Positions 7,152-15,930 of a stretch of DNA of 26,752 nucleotides are shown here, piece by piece. Made by a program: the position numbers and the translations under genes. How positions within the stretch are numbered: the stretch's first letter is position 1; each line of letters starts with the position of its first letter. The stretch is from contig DASZTT010000154.1 of the NCBI GenBank assembly GCA_035547895.1, positions 1 through 26,752 on the forward strand, read 5' to 3'. A model generated the notes under the pieces. That model was given only the letters and a program-made list of their open reading frames with translations. It had not been told where the DNA came from and ran no database searches. Source of the DNA: 66-474 sp035547895. Lineage in GTDB: Bacteria > Pseudomonadota > Gammaproteobacteria > Xanthomonadales > Rhodanobacteraceae.

Positions 7152-7910
7152 ATGAGCGATTCGCATCCAACCGCCACCACCCACTTCGGCTATCGCGAAG
7201 TGCCGATGGCCGAAAAGCAGAAACTCGTCGGCGAGGTGTTCTCGTCGGTCGCCGGCAAGTACGACGTGATGAACGACTTGATGTCGTTCGGCGTCCATCG
7301 TTTGTGGAAGCGACATTTCGTCGCGACATCCGGCGTGCGCAAGGGCGACCGCGTGCTCGACCTTGCGGGCGGTACCGGCGACATCGCCGCGCTGCTGCTG
7401 CCGCGCGTGGGCGACAAGGGCGAGATCGTCGTCGCCGACATCAATGCGGAAATGCTGCGCGTGGGCCGCGACCGGCTGCTGGACCGCGGCCTCCTGCAGG
7501 GTTTGCGCTGGGCGCAGGTGAATGCCGAAGCCCTGCCGTTCCCTGACGCGTCGTTCGATGCGGTGACGATCGCGTTCGGGCTGCGCAATGTCACCGACAA
7601 GGACAAGGCCTTGCGCGAAATGCTGCGTGTGCTGAAGCCGGGCGGCCGCGCGCTGATCCTGGAATTTTCGCGCGTCAACCAGGATTGGCTGAAGCCGCTG
7701 TACGACTTCCATTCGTTCCAGGTGCTGCCGCGCATCGGCAAGCTGGTGGCGCACGACGAAGACAGCTACCGCTATCTCGCCGAGTCGATCCGCAAGCATC
7801 CGGACCAGCAAACGCTGAAGACGATGATGGAGACGGCCGGTTTCCGCGATGTGCAGGTGCGCAATCTTTCCGCCGGCATCGTCGCGATCCATCGCGGTTA
7901 CAAGGTTTAA
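7152..7910 (+). CDS. ubiE: UbiE, ubiquinone/menaquinone C-methyltransferase
   Basis: UbiE is a cytoplasmic SAM-dependent enzyme that C-methylates the benzoquinol ring in ubiquinone synthesis (and demethylmenaquinol in organisms with menaquinone). The 252-residue length is normal. Signature features: FGYREVPMAEKQKLVGEVF near the start, KYDVMNDLMSFGVHRLWKR (37-54), the SAM-binding DLAGGTGD (70-77), FGLRNVTD and the C-terminal end VAIHRGYKV. In many gammaproteobacteria ubiE is followed directly by ubiJ and ubiB; here it stands alone, about 5.6 kb away and on the opposite strand. No Shine-Dalgarno precedes the ATG, and a -10-like box sits 6 nt upstream. The 174 bp to the next gene show nothing recognisable. 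Confidence 0.97.
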   Translation: MSDSHPTATTHFGYREVPMAEKQKLVGEVFSSVAGKYDVMNDLMSFGVHRLWKRHFVATSGVRKGDRVLDLAGGTGDIAALLLPRVGDKGEIVVADINAEMLRVGRDRLLDRGLLQGLRWAQVNAEALPFPDASFDAVTIAFGLRNVTDKDKALREMLRVLKPGGRALILEFSRVNQDWLKPLYDFHSFQVLPRIGKLVAHDEDSYRYLAESIRKHPDQQTLKTMMETAGFRDVQVRNLSAGIVAIHRGYKV

Positions 7911-8084
7911 CGAGGAACCCCGTCGCTCGTCCTTCCGGGTGGTCGGCGGCTCCATCGCAGGCCGAACACGGAATACAGTTCCGGAGTCCGACAACGAAGT
8001 GGATTTCCGGATTCCGCCCGCAAACAGCGCGGCGGCCCCCGAATGACGAATTGGAGTCGAGGTCCGATTCGCTCGAGAGGCATC

Positions 8085-9038
8085 GTGCGAGAGCTCTATC
8101 CCGAAATCGAACCGTACCGCACCGAACGGCTCGACGTCGGCGACGGACACACGTTGCATGTCGAGGAATGCGGCAACCCCGACGGCTTGCCGGTAGTGTT
8201 CCTGCACGGCGGCCCGGGTGCGGGGTTGTCGCCCTATCACCGCCGCTTTTTCGATCCTGCACGCTGGCGCGTGGTGCTGTTCGACCAGCGCGGCGCGGGT
8301 CGATCCACGCCGGCCGCCAGCCTCGATGCCAACACCACCCGGCATCTGGTCGCCGACATCGAGAAGATTCGCGGGCATCTCGGCCTCGAACGCTGGCTGG
8401 TGTTCGGCGGTTCCTGGGGTTCGACGCTGGCGCTCGCCTACGCCGAAGCGCATCCCGGTCGCGTCACCGGGCTGGTGTTGCGCGGCATCTTCCTGGCGCG
8501 TGAAGAAGAACTGCGCTGGTTCAACGAAATGGATGGTGGCGCGCGTTGCATCTTTCCGGAACGCTGGACGCGCTTCCGCGATTTCATTCCGGAAGCCGAG
8601 CGCGGCAACATGATCGAAGCCTATTGGCGGCGCCTGGACAGCGGCGACGAAACCGTCCGGCTTGCGGCCGCGCGGGCATGGAGCGCGTACGAAGGCGGCA
8701 GTACCACGCTGGTCCACGATCCGGACGCGACAGGCGATTTCGACGAACCGCACAAAGCGGTGAGCCTCGCGCGCCTGGAGGCGCACTATTTCCGCAACGG
8801 CATGTTCCTGGAACCCGACCAGTTGCTGCGCGACATCGATCGCATCCGCCACATCCCGGGCGTGATTGTGCATGGCCGCTACGACATCATCTGCCCGGTG
8901 AAGATCGCGTTCGAACTGCACCAGGCCTGGCCGGAAGCCGCCTTCCATGTCGTGCTGGCCGGACATTCCGCAGCCGATCCGGCGATCGTGGACAAACTGG
9001 TCGAAGCCACCGACGCCTTTGCCGATCGCTTCGGCTGA
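8085..9038 (+). CDS. pip: Proline iminopeptidase (S33 family)
   Basis: Pip removes N-terminal proline from peptides in the cytoplasm. The 317-residue protein is an alpha/beta hydrolase of family S33. The oxyanion segment HGGPG is at 41-45 and the nucleophile is S110 in GGSWGS. D267 in HGRYDIICP and H294 in LAGHSA complete the triad. DQRGAGRS (67-74) and the cap helix region are typical of the family, and no signal peptide is seen. I prefer GTG 8085 because GAGAGG lies 4 nt upstream and the product then starts with the family-typical RELYPEIEPY. An in-frame ATG at 8043 would add 14 residues but has no ribosome-binding site. Cytoplasmic Pip would complete the breakdown of peptides released by the secreted peptidases nearby. 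Confidence 0.93.
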   Translation: MRELYPEIEPYRTERLDVGDGHTLHVEECGNPDGLPVVFLHGGPGAGLSPYHRRFFDPARWRVVLFDQRGAGRSTPAASLDANTTRHLVADIEKIRGHLGLERWLVFGGSWGSTLALAYAEAHPGRVTGLVLRGIFLAREEELRWFNEMDGGARCIFPERWTRFRDFIPEAERGNMIEAYWRRLDSGDETVRLAAARAWSAYEGGSTTLVHDPDATGDFDEPHKAVSLARLEAHYFRNGMFLEPDQLLRDIDRIRHIPGVIVHGRYDIICPVKIAFELHQAWPEAAFHVVLAGHSAADPAIVDKLVEATDAFADRFG

Positions 9039-9111
9039 TCGATCGCAAAATCCGGATGGCACGGCATCGCGCGAACTGGCACCCTTCGCGCTTTCGAGAC
9101 GGAGCTGCGCC

Positions 9112-9753
9112 ATGCTGACCCTGTTCGACTACCTGCCTTCGCAAAACGGCTGGAAGGTGCGCCTGCTGCTCAACCACCTCGGACACGCCTATCGCACCGA
9201 AATCGTGAGCATCTTTGAAGGCGCCGGACGCAGCGAGGCCTACCTCGCGATCAACCCTACCGGCACGGTGCCCGCGATCCGTCTGGACGACGGCCGGGTG
9301 CTGGCCGAATCCAACGCGATCCTGGCCTACCTTGCCGAGGGCACGCCGTACCTGCCGTCCGATCCGTTCGAGCGTGCCAAGGTGCAGCAGTGGCTGCACT
9401 TTGAACAGGAACGGGTGGAGTCGGTGATCGGCTCGCTGCGTTACTGGACGCTCACCGGCAAGCTGGCGCGGCGGCCGCCCGCACTGGTCGAGATGAAACG
9501 CGCGGGCGCGTTGCGCACGCTGGGCATCCTCGACCGCGAGTTGTCCACCCGATCCTTCCTCGCCAACGACCGTTACAGCATCGCCGACATGTCGGTGTTC
9601 GCTTATGCAAGCCGGGCCGAAGAAGCCGGCATTTCGCTGGAACCGTATCCGCACTTCCGCGAGTGGATCACACGCGTGCAGGCGCAGCCGGGATTTCTGG
9701 CGACCATGCATCCGTACAGCGAGGATCCGCATACGGCCAACGAGTTGCCCTGA
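9112..9753 (+). CDS. Glutathione S-transferase family protein
   Basis: This 213-residue protein has the two-domain GST fold. The thioredoxin-like N-domain begins MLTLFDYLPSQNGWKVRLLL and carries NPTGTVPAI with the cis-proline (about 53-61). It is followed by a glutathione-binding LAESNAILAYLAE segment, in which ES is the usual gamma-glutamyl contact. The all-helical C-domain (about 85-205) has the N-capping motif YSIADMSVFAYA. It probably conjugates or reduces electrophiles in the cytoplasm; the substrate is unknown. GGAG lies 7 nt before the ATG. It follows pip after 73 bp on the same strand and converges on the DUF998-like gene with only 13 bp between them. Confidence 0.88.
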   Translation: MLTLFDYLPSQNGWKVRLLLNHLGHAYRTEIVSIFEGAGRSEAYLAINPTGTVPAIRLDDGRVLAESNAILAYLAEGTPYLPSDPFERAKVQQWLHFEQERVESVIGSLRYWTLTGKLARRPPALVEMKRAGALRTLGILDRELSTRSFLANDRYSIADMSVFAYASRAEEAGISLEPYPHFREWITRVQAQPGFLATMHPYSEDPHTANELP

Positions 9754-9766
9754 AACGCGGTGCCGC

Positions 9767-10405
9767 TCAATCGGCCGCCGACGCTGCAGATTCGCGAGTA
9801 TCGACGATGTGATGGTTCATCAGCGCCACACTGGTTCCCGCCAACCATACGCTCCAGGCGAAGAACAGCGAGCGCTGGACGATGCCATACGCGGGGCGTT
9901 CGAGGTGCCAGAGCCAGCCGTTGGAATCCAGGGTGCTGAGGTTCGCGAGCAGCGCGCACCACACGATCACGGCCATCAACCACGAGAAAGCCACGAGCCC
10001 GCGGGCTTGTTTCACGCGCCGCCACGTGAGCGCCAGCACCCATGGGGCCTGGTAGCAGACGATTTCCGACAGGCCGAAAACGTTGTGAAGCGGATGCGGG
10101 TAGGCAAAGATTCCGACGCCCGCGGAGGAGATCACCATGCATCCGGCCACATATGCGACCGCGGTGGGTGCACCGAATGTGCGTGCGGCATCGCGCAATG
10201 CCCATGCGTAAACCAGTAGACAAGCCGCGAAGACGCAAAGCATCGTCGCGAACGGAATCCGCGCCGGCGAACCCAGTTCCCCGATCTCGCTGACCGTTTG
10301 TCTGATCCAGTCGTAACCGGGCACCATCAAGGGCAGCAATACCAAGCCGGCCCATAGCACGATGACCGCAATCACACCGAACGACAATCGCGAGCGAAGC
10401 GCCAT
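9767..10405 (-). CDS. DUF998-like multi-pass membrane protein
   Basis: The 212-residue product is strongly hydrophobic, with about six predicted spans. The first is FGVIAVIVLWAGLVLLPLMV, followed by a short loop PGYDWIRQTVSEIGELGSP and further spans around 50-70, 80-105, 115-130, 145-165 and 175-200. The loop containing S-E-x-G resembles DUF998 family proteins, whose function is not established; I make this link from memory of the pattern. The Shine-Dalgarno GGGAG fits the ATG at 10405 (6 nt spacing) better than the ATG at 10411, which directly abuts it. It lies 56 bp downstream of a GST-fold gene on the same strand and may be co-transcribed with it. Confidence 0.7.
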   Translation of the reverse strand: MALRSRLSFGVIAVIVLWAGLVLLPLMVPGYDWIRQTVSEIGELGSPARIPFATMLCVFAACLLVYAWALRDAARTFGAPTAVAYVAGCMVISSAGVGIFAYPHPLHNVFGLSEIVCYQAPWVLALTWRRVKQARGLVAFSWLMAVIVWCALLANLSTLDSNGWLWHLERPAYGIVQRSLFFAWSVWLAGTSVALMNHHIVDTRESAASAAD

Positions 10406-10461
10406 CACCATCTCCCGACGTGAAAGTGACAACTTGTTGGGCCCCGAATACGTTGGACTGT

Positions 10462-11133
10462 TCAGGCGGCGCGCAAATCCTCGGTGACCGTGCCCCATTC
10501 CCTGACCTCGGCATCGTGCCCGGCGTCGCGCCAGGTCTCGGCCAGCGCCGCACGATACCAGTCCTGCATCGACGGCAATGCCAGCAGGCGTCGCGCATAC
10601 GCGTTCGCCGCATCATCCAGCGGCGGCGCGTAGGTCTGGATGCGGAACGCGACCGGCGCGAAGAACGCATCGGCGGCGGTGAACTTCGCGCCCGCGAGGA
10701 ACGGGCCGCCGAAACGCTGAAGACCGTCGTTCCACAGCGCATTCAGCCGTGCGAGGTCGCGCCGCAATGCGTCGTCGACGCGATGCAGTTTGACCCGGAT
10801 GCCGCAACTCATGCCGCATTGCGTGCGCAGCACGGTGAAGCCGGAATGCATTTCCGCGGCGGCGCAGCGCGCGAACGCGCGCGCGGCCTTGTCTGCGGGC
10901 CACACCTGCGCATGCGACTCGGCGACGTACTCGGTGATCGCCAGCGAATCCCACACGGTGGTCGCGCCGTCCACGAGGCAGGGCACCTTGCCGCTGGGCG
11001 AAAACGTCGTGAACGCGCCGCCATGGAACGGCCTCACTTCTTCCTCGAACGGAATCCCGAGTTCGCGCAGCAGCACCCACGGACGCAGCGACCACGAAGA
11101 ATAATTCCTGTTGGCGATGTACAGCGTGGGCAT
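10462..11133 (-). CDS. Glutathione S-transferase family protein (second copy, different subfamily)
   Basis: This 223-residue GST-fold protein begins MPTLYIANRNYSSWSLRPWV. The SSWSLRPW stretch matches the serine-containing active-site loop of zeta-like bacterial GSTs. PSGKVPCLVDG supplies the cis-proline and DSLAITEYVAE the glutathione contact. The helical C-domain includes FLAGAKFTAADAFFAPVAFR with the conserved N-cap aspartate. It differs clearly from the GST at 9112-9753, so it is not a recent duplication. GGAG is 7 nt before the ATG. A TAGAAT box on the minus strand at 11163-11168, about 30 bases upstream, may be its -10. It is divergent from the M1 aminopeptidase gene. Confidence 0.85.
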   Translation of the reverse strand: MPTLYIANRNYSSWSLRPWVLLRELGIPFEEEVRPFHGGAFTTFSPSGKVPCLVDGATTVWDSLAITEYVAESHAQVWPADKAARAFARCAAAEMHSGFTVLRTQCGMSCGIRVKLHRVDDALRRDLARLNALWNDGLQRFGGPFLAGAKFTAADAFFAPVAFRIQTYAPPLDDAANAYARRLLALPSMQDWYRAALAETWRDAGHDAEVREWGTVTEDLRAA

Positions 11134-11226
11134 TGGCGGACTCCGGCGTGGTCGAAGCGCAGATTCTATGCCCGCACAGGAAGCGCGGCGCCGGTGCTTT
11201 CCGCACGGGCGTGGGTGCAGGGGCGC

Positions 11227-11235
11227 TGGCATACT
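11227..11235 (+). promoter_or_regulatory. Possible extended -10 promoter of the M1 aminopeptidase gene
   Basis: TGG followed directly by CATACT (11230-11235) fits an extended -10 element (TGn plus a hexamer). It lies 28 bases before the ATG. No good -35 is seen. Confidence 0.35.
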
Positions 11236-11263
11236 CGGAATTTCCCTTTCGACAGGAGCACCC

Positions 11264-13138
11264 ATGCGCCTGCTCTCCACCCTCGCCCTCGGCGCCTTCT
11301 TGCTGCCGATCGCGGCGCAGGCCGCGGATCGCCATTCGTACGCGCAGCCGAACGAAGTCGTCGTCAACCATATCGACCTGGACCTCAAGGTCGATTTCCC
11401 GCACCAGCAGCTGGACGGCGTGGCGACGCTGACGCTGGATTGGAAGAACCCGTCCGCGCAGGACCTGGTGCTCGACACCGAGAAGCTCAAGATCGCGTCG
11501 ATCGCAGCGGTGGGCGGCAACGGCCAAGCCCGCGCGCTGAAGTACCAGCTTGCTGCCCCGGTGTCGGGCATGGGTTCGAAACTCACCATCGCGGCGCCGC
11601 GGCATCCTCGCGAGGTGCGCATCACCTACACCACGTCACCCGACGCCAGCGGCCTGCAATGGCTGACCGCGGCGCAAACCGCCGACAGGAAGTTGCCGTT
11701 CCTGTTTTCGCAATCGGAAGCGACCCACGCCCGTTCGTGGATTCCGCTGCAGGACTCGCCGGCGATCCGGTTCACCTACAAGGCGCATGTCATTGCACCG
11801 AAGGACGTGCGCGTGGTGATGAGCGCACCGAACGATCCGAAGCATCCGCTGGATGGTTCGTTCGATTTCGAGCAGACGCACCCGATTCCGTCGTACCTGA
11901 TGGCGATCGCCGCGGGCGACATCGACGTGCGTGAAACCGGCCCGCGCAGCGCGGTGTACGCCGAACCGTCGGTGGTCGCGAAAGCCGCGCACGAGTTCGA
12001 AGACACCGAGAAGATGATCGAGACCACCGAGAAGCTGTACGGGCCGTATCGATGGGGCCGCTACGACATCCTCGTCTTGCCGCCGTCGTTCCCGTTCGGC
12101 GGCATGGAGAATCCCAACATGACCTTCGCGACGCCGACGATCATCGTCGGTGACAAGAGCCTGGTCAGCGTGGTCTCGCACGAACTCGCGCATTCCTGGT
12201 CGGGCAACCTGGTCACCAACGCGACCTGGCGCGACGGCTGGTTGAACGAGGGCTTCACCACCTACGTGCAGGGCCGCGTCACCGAGGCCCTGTACGGCCA
12301 GCGCCAGGAAACCGAAGAGACACTGCTGTCGATCCGCAATCTCGAAAAGACCATCGGCAGGATGCCCGAAAACGCGCAGCGCCTCGCCCCGCAGCCGCGC
12401 AACATCGATGCCGACGACGAGCTTTCCGATGTCGCCTACGACAAGGGCTCGTGGTTCCTGCGCGCGCTGGAACAGAAGTTCGGGCGCGAGCCTTTCGATA
12501 CCTGGCTCAAGGGTTACTTCAACCACTTCGCCTGGCACAGCATCACGACCGAGCAGATGCTGGCGTACCTGAAGCCCAACCTCATCGACAAATATCCCGG
12601 CAGGATGAGCTGGGACGAAGTGAAGGAATGGGTGTACGGTGCGGGCATTCCGAAGGATGCGCCGATTCCGGATTCGCCGCGCTTCGATGCGATCGACAAG
12701 GAACGCGCGGCGTTCCTCGCCGGCACGCTGGCCGCCGGCAGGCTGGATGCGAAGACCTGGAACACCCAGGAATGGATGTACTTCCTCGATCGCCTGCCCG
12801 ACACGCCGCCGCTCGCGAAGATGCAGCAACTCGACGCCGCGTGGCATCTCACCGGCACGCCCAACGCCGAGATCGGCATGCGCTGGTACGTGCATGCGAT
12901 CGCGGCCGGCGACAAGGCGGTCTGGCCGGCGGCGGCCGAGCACATGACACGGATCGGCCGCCTGTATCTCACGATGCCGGTGTACAAGGCCTTCTGTGCG
13001 ACACCGGACGGTTTCGCGTATGCGGAAAAGGTGTATGCGAAAGCGAAGGACGGCTACCACCCGCTGACCCAGATGGCGGTGGAGCGGCTGTTCGCGAAAA
13101 CGCGTGCCGCCCAAGTCGAGTCAGGCACCAGGGACTGA
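11264..13138 (+). CDS. Secreted M1 family zinc aminopeptidase (leukotriene-A4-hydrolase-like)
   Basis: This 624-residue exported aminopeptidase has a signal peptide (MRLLSTLALGAFLLPIAAQA, cleavage after residue 20). The M1 features are complete. The exopeptidase motif GGMEN is at 279-283. The zinc site is HELAH (306-310) with the third ligand E329 in NEGFTTYV, the exact 18-residue spacing of the family. The length, the N-terminal beta saddle and the helical C-terminal part resemble the LTA4H/cold-active aminopeptidase branch rather than PepN (about 870 residues). It should release N-terminal residues from peptides in the periplasm or outside the cell. AGGAG is about 6 nt before the ATG; the open frame upstream (from 11111) is not needed. 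Its stop overlaps the next start (TGATG). Confidence 0.95.
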   Translation: MRLLSTLALGAFLLPIAAQAADRHSYAQPNEVVVNHIDLDLKVDFPHQQLDGVATLTLDWKNPSAQDLVLDTEKLKIASIAAVGGNGQARALKYQLAAPVSGMGSKLTIAAPRHPREVRITYTTSPDASGLQWLTAAQTADRKLPFLFSQSEATHARSWIPLQDSPAIRFTYKAHVIAPKDVRVVMSAPNDPKHPLDGSFDFEQTHPIPSYLMAIAAGDIDVRETGPRSAVYAEPSVVAKAAHEFEDTEKMIETTEKLYGPYRWGRYDILVLPPSFPFGGMENPNMTFATPTIIVGDKSLVSVVSHELAHSWSGNLVTNATWRDGWLNEGFTTYVQGRVTEALYGQRQETEETLLSIRNLEKTIGRMPENAQRLAPQPRNIDADDELSDVAYDKGSWFLRALEQKFGREPFDTWLKGYFNHFAWHSITTEQMLAYLKPNLIDKYPGRMSWDEVKEWVYGAGIPKDAPIPDSPRFDAIDKERAAFLAGTLAAGRLDAKTWNTQEWMYFLDRLPDTPPLAKMQQLDAAWHLTGTPNAEIGMRWYVHAIAAGDKAVWPAAAEHMTRIGRLYLTMPVYKAFCATPDGFAYAEKVYAKAKDGYHPLTQMAVERLFAKTRAAQVESGTRD

Positions 13139-14130
13139 TGCGCATGTCGAATCCTCCCACCCGCGACGTGCTGCTGGCGCGGTTCGCATGGCGCCTGAAG
13201 ATCCTGGGCGGCGTAGTCATCGCCCTGGCGGTGATCGGACTGGGCGTGTATTTCATCGCGCCGCAATGGTTGCTGCGCGGCGCGATCGCGTGGCAGGCGT
13301 GGCGCGATGGCCTGCACCGGCAGTCGCTGCAGGTCGGCGACACGCGCTGGGTATATCTCGATGGCGGCAAGGAAAACGGTCCGCCGCTGGTGCTGCTGCA
13401 CGGATACGGCGGCAGCCACGCCGACTGGCTGCTGGCCGCGAAGTACCTCACCGGCAACTTCCGGGTGATCATTCCGGATCTCCCGGGCTGGGGTGCGTCC
13501 ACGCGCTTGCCGGACGCCGATTACGGCTACGCGACGCAGGTGGATCGACTGCACGGGTTTGTCGATGCACTGCACCTCGGCACGATCGCGATCGCGGGAC
13601 ATTCGATGGGCGGCGCGATCGCGGGCCTGTATGCGGCGAAATATCCGAAGGACGTCGCCGCGCTGGTGCTGGTCGACTCGGCCGGCGTGCCCTTCAAGGA
13701 AAACGGCTTCGTGCGTGAACTGAAATCCGGCAAGAGTCCGTTCGACATCGACGATCGCGCGCAATTCAAGCACCTCGAATCGCTGCTGTTCGCGCATCCG
13801 CCTTCGGTGCCCGCGCGCATCGAGGACGTGTTCGTTGACAAGTCGAAGGGCGAGCGCGCCTTCGACGACAAGGTGCTGCGCGAGATCGCCTCGCCGGGCG
13901 AACGCGACGCGCTGCAAGCGAAACTGCCGGAGATCACCGCGCCCACGCTGGCGATCTGGTGCACCAAGGACCAGATCATCGACGTGTCCGCGCTGGATGC
14001 GATCCGCAAGGGCCTCACCCGCGCGCCCAACATCGGCGTCACCGAGCTGACCGATTGCGGGCACATGTCGATCATGGAAAAGCCGCGCGAAGTGGGGCAG
14101 GTCATCACGCACTTCGTGCTCCTGCCCTGA
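13138..14130 (+). CDS. Membrane-anchored alpha/beta hydrolase
   Basis: This 330-residue protein has one N-terminal transmembrane anchor (LGGVVIALAVIGLGVYFIAP, about 23-42) and then an alpha/beta hydrolase domain. The oxyanion segment is LLHGYGGS (86-93), and the triad is S156 in GHSMGG, D278 in CTKDQII and H309 in DCGHMSI. The family covers esterases, lipases and C-C hydrolases, and the substrate cannot be told. The catalytic domain probably faces the periplasm, since the short N-terminus before the span is basic. The start ATG shares one base with the M1 stop (TGATG), so it is probably coupled to the aminopeptidase. It converges on the response regulator gene with 48 bp between them and no clear terminator. 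Confidence 0.85.
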   Translation: MRMSNPPTRDVLLARFAWRLKILGGVVIALAVIGLGVYFIAPQWLLRGAIAWQAWRDGLHRQSLQVGDTRWVYLDGGKENGPPLVLLHGYGGSHADWLLAAKYLTGNFRVIIPDLPGWGASTRLPDADYGYATQVDRLHGFVDALHLGTIAIAGHSMGGAIAGLYAAKYPKDVAALVLVDSAGVPFKENGFVRELKSGKSPFDIDDRAQFKHLESLLFAHPPSVPARIEDVFVDKSKGERAFDDKVLREIASPGERDALQAKLPEITAPTLAIWCTKDQIIDVSALDAIRKGLTRAPNIGVTELTDCGHMSIMEKPREVGQVITHFVLLP

Positions 14131-14178
14131 AAACCTTCGATCGGTTCCCGCGCCGCGGCAATCCAACGACGCGTGCAC

Positions 14179-14889
14179 TCAGTCGCGTGCGCCGCGCAGC
14201 AGCCGGCGCACGGCGGGCAGATTGCGGCGGCTGACCTCGGGACTCGCATCGCTGCCCGCGATCAGCGCGCGCACCGTGCCATCGGCGTCGCGATGCAGGC
14301 CCAAAAGGCGCTCGACCGGAATCAGGCAGGCGCGATGCACGCGCACGAAGCGTTCGGGAAACGCTTCCTCGATCGCCTTCAACGACTGTTCGCTCAACAC
14401 GTCGCCCGCGGAGCGATGCAGCGTGACGTACTTGTCGTCGGCGGTCAGGTACAACACCTCGTCGAGGCGAACCTTGAGCGGTGCGCCGTGGACCTGTGCC
14501 AGCAGCGTCGCGGCAATCGGCGGCGCCCGTCGCCGCAAGGCCTGCGCGCGCGCCAGCGCTTCGCGCAGGCGTTCGATCCGCACCGGCTTCAACAGATAAT
14601 CGGCCACGCGCAATTCGTACGCGGCCAGCGCGTGTTCTTCGTAGGCCGTGCAGAACACCAGTTGCGGGGGATCGGGCAACGCCGCGAGCCGGCGCGCCAC
14701 GCCGATGCCGTCGAGGCCGGGCATTGCGATGTCCAGCAGCAGCAATTCGGGTTTGTGTTGCGCACAAGCCGCCAGCGCCGCCTCGCCGTCGCCCACGCTG
14801 GCCACGACCTCGGCGCCCTCGCACTCGCGCAGCAGCGCGGCGAGCCGCGCGCGCGCCAGCGGTTCGTCGTCGGCGATCAGGATGCGCAC
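14179..14889 (-). CDS. LytTR-type response regulator (AlgR/LytR family)
   Basis: This 236-residue DNA-binding response regulator has an N-terminal receiver with the acidic pocket DD at 7-8, phospho-acceptor D53 in LLLLDIAMPG, T81 and K101 in YLLKP. A linker leads to a C-terminal LytTR domain (about 133-232; VRLDEVLYLTADDKYVTLH and RFVRVHRACLIPVERL). This is the architecture of Pseudomonas AlgR. Its start lies 13 bp inside the end of the kinase gene, so the two are translationally linked. AlgR-type regulators often control surface polysaccharide and motility. The exopolysaccharide genes about 7 kb away are a possible but unproven target. The DNA target site cannot be assigned from this window. 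Confidence 0.93.
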   Translation of the reverse strand: MRILIADDEPLARARLAALLRECEGAEVVASVGDGEAALAACAQHKPELLLLDIAMPGLDGIGVARRLAALPDPPQLVFCTAYEEHALAAYELRVADYLLKPVRIERLREALARAQALRRRAPPIAATLLAQVHGAPLKVRLDEVLYLTADDKYVTLHRSAGDVLSEQSLKAIEEAFPERFVRVHRACLIPVERLLGLHRDADGTVRALIAGSDASPEVSRRNLPAVRRLLRGARD

Positions 14890-15911
14890 GGCAGCCTCAC
14901 CAGGACGCGAAACTCGCCGGCCTCGCTCCGCGTTTCCAGACCGCCGCGTTCGCCGAAGTGGTAGGCGATGCGCCGGCGCACGTTGTCGAGCCCATGTCCG
15001 CTGCGCGGCGCGGCGACGGTGTCGGGCAACGGATTGGCGACTTCGATTTCGACAGTGTCGCCGACACGGCGCCCGATGATGTGCAGGGTGCCGCCGTCGC
15101 GGCGCGGCTGGATGCCGTGGTAGACGGCGTTTTCGACCAGCGGCTGCAACAACAGCGCGGGGATTTCCATGCCGGCGGGCAGGTCCACCAGGTCACGCTC
15201 CACTTTCAAGCGATCACCGAGGCGCAGTTGTTCGATCGCGAGGTAGCGGTCGATCAGGCCGAGTTCGGCGCCCAGCGTGCTGGGCTTGTCACTGGCACCC
15301 AGCGAGGCGCGGAACAGTTCGGACAAATCCTCGACCGTGCGTTCGGCCGCATCCGGATCGACCCGCACCAGCGCCGCGACCGTGTTCATGCTGTTGTACA
15401 GGAAGTGCGGACGGATGCGCGCCTGCAGCGCCTCGAATTGCGCGCGCGCCACCGCGGCCAGCCGCGCGCGCCACTCCGCGAGCACGTAGAAGTAACGCAG
15501 CAGCGCCGCACCCAGCAGCGCGGCCAACACCGTGTTGCCGATGACGAAGCGCGTGCTCGATGCCGGCGTCAGCGCGGTGCCGAGCGCGTGATCCAGCCAC
15601 GCCACCACCGCGCTTGCCAGCGCGACCAGCACGACCAGCGCACCCCATGCGAGCGGCCACGCCAAGGTTCGCGGCCAGCGGATCAGCAGCGGCTTCAACC
15701 GGCACAGCAGCAGCGATGCCAGCAGCGCCAGCCATACCACCAACAGCGTCGCGGTCGCGAAACCACGCCACTGCATGCGCGCGTCCGGCGCCAGTGCATC
15801 GATCACCACCACCAGCTCGGCGACCACGACCAGCGTGAACACGGACGCCACGCTGCAGAAATCCGGCAGCACGGCGACGTCGGGTTTGCGGGGTCCGGTG
15901 GTATCCGCCAT
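14877..15911 (-). CDS. LytS/AlgZ-type sensor histidine kinase
   Basis: This 344-residue inner-membrane kinase has four predicted spans (about 22-40, 52-70, 85-106 and 121-140) and almost no periplasmic sensing domain. The His_kinase (PF06580-type) domain follows, with phospho-acceptor H169 in ARIRPHFLYNSMN. A HATPase domain carries the N-box QPLVENAVYHG and the G-box GHGLDNVRRR. This short layout matches AlgZ/FimS-like kinases that pair with LytTR regulators, and the partner gene overlaps its 3' end. The start at 15911 follows the esterase stop by 19 bp; a GTG or ATG further upstream would run into that gene. A weak CATACT box ends 6 nt before the ATG. The signal sensed is unknown. Confidence 0.92.
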   Translation of the reverse strand: MADTTGPRKPDVAVLPDFCSVASVFTLVVVAELVVVIDALAPDARMQWRGFATATLLVVWLALLASLLLCRLKPLLIRWPRTLAWPLAWGALVVLVALASAVVAWLDHALGTALTPASSTRFVIGNTVLAALLGAALLRYFYVLAEWRARLAAVARAQFEALQARIRPHFLYNSMNTVAALVRVDPDAAERTVEDLSELFRASLGASDKPSTLGAELGLIDRYLAIEQLRLGDRLKVERDLVDLPAGMEIPALLLQPLVENAVYHGIQPRRDGGTLHIIGRRVGDTVEIEVANPLPDTVAAPRSGHGLDNVRRRIAYHFGERGGLETRSEAGEFRVLVRLPCAS

Positions 15912-15930
15912 GGCCGCAGTATGGATGTTT

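Noticed and set aside
8043..8084. ATG start for proline iminopeptidase
   Set aside because: No ribosome-binding site and 14 extra residues not typical of the family. It is kept only as an alternative to GTG 8085.
4197..9113. Open frame of 1638 codons on the minus strand across M16, ubiE and pip
   Set aside because: It is antisense to well-supported genes. High GC and third-position bias remove stops on the opposite strand. No domains, and the composition is His/Arg/Val/Gly-rich as in shadow frames.
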